The notes under the pieces were generated by a model that ran no database searches, was not told the origin of the DNA, and worked only from the letters and a program-made list of their open reading frames with translations. Position numbers and translations under genes: made by a program. From assembly GCA_047617985.1 (NCBI GenBank), contig JBLGBS010000025.1:1-9537 (forward strand): 9,537 nt of DNA, in the 5' to 3' direction. The DNA comes from SW-4-43-9 sp047617985 (lineage in GTDB: Archaea > Nanohalarchaeota > Nanosalinia > Nanosalinales > Nanosalinaceae). Every line of letters begins with the position of its first letter. Position 1 is the stretch's first letter. Shown piece by piece: positions 6,840 through 9,537 of this stretch.

Positions 6840-7055
6840 ATGACAGAACCGGAACTTGACAAAAGATTCAAACTTGAAAACGAATCACTCGCCGACTTCC
6901 TGAGAGATATAGCTGAATCACTGGAAGAAGACGATGCTGTAAAATTGGATGGCAAAGAATGGAAACTAGTTCAACCGGTTACAGACAAGAAAAACATTAT
7001 GCGATTAATCAAAGACGAAGAAGGACTGGAAGTAAGTTTCAGACTACCAGAATAG
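6840..7055 (+). CDS. Small acidic protein, possibly amphi-Trp-domain-like
   Basis: This is a 71-aa acidic protein with no signal peptide or membrane segment. The visible layout is a short strand (FKLEN), an amphipathic helix (SLADFLRDIAESLEEDD) and then strand-rich segments with W41 in LDGKEWKLV. This order is like the amphi-Trp domain proteins common in haloarchaea, but the Trp usually seen near the C-terminus of that family is missing, so the match is tentative and function unknown. It has its own TATA-like box at leaderless spacing and no ribosome binding site. Its stop codon abuts the stop codon of the convergent 85-aa gene with no bases between. Even acidic composition and a well-placed promoter make it a likely real gene. 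Confidence 0.7.
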   Translation: MTEPELDKRFKLENESLADFLRDIAESLEEDDAVKLDGKEWKLVQPVTDKKNIMRLIKDEEGLEVSFRLPE

Positions 7056-7313
7056 TTATTCTACATACTCAACCATTTTCTGCAGTTTCTCCTCTTTCTT
7101 CATAGTTGATGACTCTGTGAGGAAGTCCTGCGCCAGTTTGTAGAGGTAACCGTTACCTTCCTGAAGCTGTTTCACCCTCTGCTCGGGCTCTGGAAGCTCT
7201 TCATGAACTTCGTCGAGAACATGATCGAATATACAGTACATCAGGTACCTTTTCTGTGCAACATCCTTAGTTTCCAGCTTCTCCTGGAGTTCCTCTATTT
7301 CTTCAAAGCTCAT
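7056..7313 (-). CDS. Hypothetical 85-aa helical protein coupled to gatB
   Basis: I do not recognise this protein. It is 85 aa, charged and predicted by eye to be almost all helical, with a central more hydrophobic segment (KRYLMYCIFDHVL) and no Gly-rich, zinc or membrane motifs. It does not match GatC, which has about the same length: the family's LARL and C-terminal segments are absent. Its ATG overlaps the gatB stop as ATGA and no clear ribosome binding site is seen, so translation is probably coupled to gatB. The coupling and position suggest a real gene, perhaps working with the amidotransferase or simply sharing its transcript. Its stop touches the stop of the opposite-strand gene. Confidence 0.72.
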   Translation of the reverse strand: MSFEEIEELQEKLETKDVAQKRYLMYCIFDHVLDEVHEELPEPEQRVKQLQEGNGYLYKLAQDFLTESSTMKKEEKLQKMVEYVE

Positions 7314-8728
7314 TCTATCTGATCTATGATCTTTTCACGAGCGGTTTTCGGATCTGCCTTACCCTGGCTTTCCTGCATCACCTGTCCAACCAGAAAGTTA
7401 ACCGCTTCCTCATCTCCTGATTTGTAGTCGTCAACCGCTTCCTGGTTCTCTTCAATTACAGAAGAGACAATTTGATCGACCTCGTCTTCCTCGGCTTTCA
7501 GCAGGTCTTCCTCTTCAACTATTGCTTCAGGATCCTGAGGTTCTTCAACTATCTCCTGAATAACTTTTTCCGCGTTTCTGTCCGAGATTTTATCCTCTTC
7601 TAGAAGACCAAGCAGGTATTCGATCCAGTCAAGTTCAAGCTCCGCTTCTGAATAGGTAATTTCGTTGTAGTTCAAAGTCTTCCTAAGCTCGCCTGTCATC
7701 CATGAACCGACCAGCTCGGGATCATGTTCCTGCGCCAGTTTCTCAAAGTCGTCCGCCATTCCCTGTTCCACAATCAAAGATTCAATCATTTTTTCGGAAA
7801 TACCGTATTCTTGCTTGAACCTCTCGAATTTCTCGTGTGGCAGTTCCGGGATGTCGGATTCGATCTTGTTGACAAACTCTTCTCCCAGTTCCTGTCTAGT
7901 TAGATCAGGGTCGAAGATATATCCATAGTCTTCCTCTGTCTCTTTCTCCCTCATTTTTTCGGTAGCAGATATATCTGCGTTGTAGTTTCTGGTGTGCTGT
8001 GAGATCTCTCTATTTCTTCTCTTCAACTGCTTCTGTCTTGAGATTTCGTAGCTCAATGCTTTTTCGACTTCAGAAGTTCCTGTAATATTCTTTACCTCGA
8101 CTTTTTCTCCACCCTCTATTGAGATGTTGGCGTCGCTTTTGATCGCGAAGTCGGATTCAGGGAAGTAAACTTCAAGGTACTGTAGAATTTTTGCTAACTG
8201 CTGGAGGTATTCTCTGGCTTCTTCGGGTGACCGGAAATCCGGTTCTGTAACAATCTCCAGAAGCGGGGTTCCTGCCCTGTTATAGTCTACTTTAGTATAG
8301 TTTGAGTCAGAGATACTTCCGCCGATATGCTTCATCTTTGCCGGATCTTCTTCTATGTGAAGCCGGGTAATTCCAATCTCAGATTTCTCGTCTCCTACCT
8401 TGACCTCTATTTCTCCGTCCTCCCCAACAGGGATTTCGTACTGTGTGATCTGGTAGTTTTTCGACATGTCAGGGTAGAAGTACGTTTTCCTGGAGAAGAA
8501 CACATCATCGTTAATATCGCACTGAAGTGAGAGCGCTGTCTTTGTCGCCAGCTCCAGAACTTTTTTGTTAAGCCTTGGCTTGGAACCAGGGTGCCCTAAA
8601 CAGGTTGGACAGACATGACTATTCGGTTCTTCGGCCTCCTCATTCGGACATCCACAGAAAAGTTTCGTGTTAGTGTCCAGTTGTACATGGGTTTCCAGTC
8701 CTATCATTACATCGACTTCATCACTCAT
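7310..8728 (-). CDS. gatB: Asp/Glu-tRNA amidotransferase subunit B
   Basis: GatB binds the mischarged Glu-tRNA(Gln) or Asp-tRNA(Asn) and activates the acyl group with ATP, receiving ammonia from GatA. From the ATG at 8728 it is 472 aa, a normal length. It begins with the family core (VMIGLETHVQL at 7-17) and has the zinc cysteines C25, C27, C40 and C43. Also present are RKTYFYPDMSKNYQITQYE, the IGITRLHIEEDPAK segment, DYNRAGTPLLEIVTEPD and the YqeY-like tail ending FLVGQVMQESQGKADPKTAREKI. An earlier in-frame ATG at 8818 would add 30 residues that overlap gatA and have no family match; the GGAGGTG at 8743-8737, 8 bases before 8728, decides the start. The gatB start overlaps the stop of a 17-codon ORF as TAATG. 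The 85-aa gene follows with ATGA overlap. Confidence 0.95.
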   Translation of the reverse strand: MSDEVDVMIGLETHVQLDTNTKLFCGCPNEEAEEPNSHVCPTCLGHPGSKPRLNKKVLELATKTALSLQCDINDDVFFSRKTYFYPDMSKNYQITQYEIPVGEDGEIEVKVGDEKSEIGITRLHIEEDPAKMKHIGGSISDSNYTKVDYNRAGTPLLEIVTEPDFRSPEEAREYLQQLAKILQYLEVYFPESDFAIKSDANISIEGGEKVEVKNITGTSEVEKALSYEISRQKQLKRRNREISQHTRNYNADISATEKMREKETEEDYGYIFDPDLTRQELGEEFVNKIESDIPELPHEKFERFKQEYGISEKMIESLIVEQGMADDFEKLAQEHDPELVGSWMTGELRKTLNYNEITYSEAELELDWIEYLLGLLEEDKISDRNAEKVIQEIVEEPQDPEAIVEEEDLLKAEEDEVDQIVSSVIEENQEAVDDYKSGDEEAVNFLVGQVMQESQGKADPKTAREKIIDQIE

Positions 8729-8781
8729 TATCGAAGCACCTCCGTGCTTCTGGTAATACAGAAAATCTTTGATTTTCGCAT
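8728..8781 (-). CDS. 17-codon small ORF between gatA and gatB
   Basis: The ORF reads MRKSKIFCITRSTEVLR and stops at TAA (8730-8728). Its ATG (8781-8779) overlaps the gatA stop as TAATG, and its stop overlaps the gatB ATG as TAATG. A nine-base AGGAGGTGA, fully complementary to the usual 16S rRNA 3' end, lies 6 bases before the ATG, better than any other site in the window. The peptide is basic, unlike the acidic neighbours, has no recognised motif, and shows no run of Gln, Glu, Asn or Asp codons that would suggest classic amino-acid attenuation. The ORF holds two perfect hairpins, and the second carries the gatB ribosome binding site. A role as leader peptide or coupling device is inferred; a chance ORF in a spacer is possible. 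Confidence 0.6.
   Translation of the reverse strand: MRKSKIFCITRSTEVLR
8733..8750 (-). promoter_or_regulatory. Hairpin carrying the gatB ribosome binding site
   Basis: In the mRNA, GAAGCAC-GGAG-GTGCTTC forms a perfect 7-bp stem with a 4-base loop. The gatB site GGAGGTG (8743-8737) is split between the loop (GGAG) and the 3' stem arm (GTG). The hairpin ends 4 bases before the gatB ATG. It would partly hide the site unless opened by a ribosome translating the small ORF. The structure is seen; the function is inferred. Confidence 0.6.
8761..8777 (-). promoter_or_regulatory. Second hairpin inside the small ORF
   Basis: GAAAATC-AAA-GATTTTC is a perfect 7-bp inverted repeat with a 3-base loop, starting just after the small-ORF start codon. 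It lies 10 bases upstream of the gatB RBS hairpin. It is AT-rich and so weaker. It could shape initiation at the small ORF or act with the second hairpin; no T-run follows, so it is not a typical terminator. Confidence 0.45.
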
Positions 8782-9537
8782 TACGAATCACCTCCTGTGT
8801 AGGTAAATGCTGTATCAAGTATCTTCTTTTCCTCGAAATGATCTCCGATTATGTGTAGACCGGTCGGCATACCTTCGCTTTTTCCGTTCGGCACTGAAAT
8901 CATCGGCATCCCGGCAAGGTTTGGTCCAACCGTTAAAGTATCCATAGCATAGACTTCTTCAGGAGCCATTGATTCAGCGTCTTCAATTTTCGGGGCGATG
9001 TTCGGCATTGAAGGTGAAACCAGTACATCGTATTCCTCGAATGCCTCCTTGAACTGGTTGATTATCTTCTGCCTGACCTCTGCTGCTTTAATGTAATAAG
9101 CATCCCTGTAACCTGCTTTCCGGGTATATGTTCCAAGTAAAACCCGGCGTTTAGCTTCTTCACCAAACCCTTCAGACCGAATCTCCGAAAAGTATTCGTT
9201 AAAATCGTCGAACTGTTCCGGATCCTTCTCCAAGCCGTACCTCATACCAGCGAACCTTGCGAGATTGGTTGAAGTCTCCGCCATCGCCATGACATAGTAT
9301 GCCGGGACTGCGGTGTCAGCTGAAAGAAGAGGTATGTCAACTTCTTCGACCTCCGCACCTAGCTCTCTGAGTTTCTCAACTGATTGCTCAAAGTTTTCCT
9401 TAACTCCTTTTTCCAGTCCTTCAAGTTCAAGATACTGTTTCGGCACCCCGACTTTCAGATCATCTTTTTCCTCGAGATCCGAGTAGTTTTCCACTTCTTT
9501 GCTTGAGGTTGTCTGATCGTTCTCATCCTCCCCAGCG
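8781..9537 (-). CDS. gatA: Asp/Glu-tRNA amidotransferase subunit A, 5' part beyond the window
   Basis: GatA is the amidase subunit that releases ammonia from glutamine or asparagine and passes it to GatB. Only the C-terminal portion of about 251 codons is present; the frame stays open to the window edge. The edge translation GEDENDQTTSS matches the family's GHDxRDSTS block. It is followed by KVGVPKQYLE, then VPAYYVMAMAETSTNLARFAGMRYG, VLVSPSMPNIAP and NLAGMPMISVPNG, with the closing GLHIIGDHFEEKKIL. The Ser-cisSer-Lys catalytic residues lie in the missing N-terminal half. A GTG at 9494 should not be taken as the start, because homology continues upstream of it. The stop overlaps the small-ORF start (TAATG). 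It is the first visible gene of a gatA-small ORF-gatB-85-aa operon. Confidence 0.95.
   Translation of the reverse strand, partial: AGEDENDQTTSSKEVENYSDLEEKDDLKVGVPKQYLELEGLEKGVKENFEQSVEKLRELGAEVEEVDIPLLSADTAVPAYYVMAMAETSTNLARFAGMRYGLEKDPEQFDDFNEYFSEIRSEGFGEEAKRRVLLGTYTRKAGYRDAYYIKAAEVRQKIINQFKEAFEEYDVLVSPSMPNIAPKIEDAESMAPEEVYAMDTLTVGPNLAGMPMISVPNGKSEGMPTGLHIIGDHFEEKKILDTAFTYTGGDS
8788..8796 (-). promoter_or_regulatory. Nine-base Shine-Dalgarno site at the end of gatA
   Basis: AGGAGGTGA lies inside the last gatA codons (Thr-Gly-Gly-Asp) and 6 bases before the small-ORF ATG at 8781. It is too far from the gatB ATG (about 60 bases) to serve it, so it supports translation of the small ORF. Confidence 0.65.

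Noticed and set aside
7056..7313. The 85-aa ORF as GatC
   Set aside because: The length fits, but the GatC helical motifs and C-terminal segment are not present.
8729..8818. 30-residue N-terminal extension of GatB from the ATG at 8818
   Set aside because: The family core starts right after the ATG at 8728, which has GGAGGTG upstream; the extension overlaps gatA and has no family match.
1..9537. CRISPR arrays, insertion sequences, prophage or integrase genes
   Set aside because: No regularly spaced repeats, transposase or integrase motifs, or target-site duplications were seen. The tRNA-Arg has no nearby partial copy that would mark an integrated element.

Overview
The window looks like a compact archaeal genome segment. 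The evidence is an archaeal-type NMN adenylyltransferase, a PAN/Rpt-like AAA ATPase, archaeal TATA-like elements placed about 25-30 bases before likely starts, strong GGAGGTGA-type ribosome binding sites, and a tRNA without an encoded CCA. The proteins are acidic and rich in Glu, with Lys kept. An NAD+-dependent DNA ligase with a haloarchaeal-looking N-terminus is present. Base composition is moderate, not GC-rich. My best guess is a nanohaloarchaeon or another halophilic, small-genome archaeon. This is inferred from gene content and style only.

Layout. (1) 1-1022, minus strand: nadM then nadE (3' part cut off by the window edge), the last two steps of NAD synthesis. (2) 1023-1114: a very short divergent intergenic stretch with one near-palindromic TATA-like element that could serve both directions. 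(3) 1115-5256, plus strand: a tight uspA-polX-ligA operon (3-base gap, then a 4-base ATGA overlap), joining a stress-type nucleotide-binding protein to gap-filling polymerase X and an NAD+-dependent ligase. (4) 5301-5375: tRNA-Arg(UCG) with its own TATA-like element. (5) 5464-6744: a divergent PAN-like AAA+ ATPase that lacks the usual arginine-finger motif and the C-terminal HbYX motif. (6) 6840-7055: a small acidic protein, probably from a leaderless mRNA. It abuts, stop to stop with no intervening base, the convergent minus-strand operon. (7) 9537-7056, minus strand: gatA (5' part outside the window), a 17-codon small ORF, gatB, and an 85-codon unknown ORF, all chained by TAATG or ATGA overlaps.

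Functional links. The divergent pair sets NAD production (nadM-nadE) against an NAD+-consuming DNA ligase. PolX and LigA together would fill and seal short gaps, as in base-excision repair. GatA and GatB belong to the tRNA-dependent amidotransferase that makes Gln-tRNA and/or Asn-tRNA; no gatC is in view.

The most unusual signal is the gatA-gatB junction. A 17-codon ORF starts on a nine-base perfect Shine-Dalgarno sequence, overlaps the gatA stop and the gatB start by one base each, and contains two perfect 7-bp hairpins. The second hairpin carries the gatB ribosome binding site. This looks like a translational-coupling or leader-peptide device.
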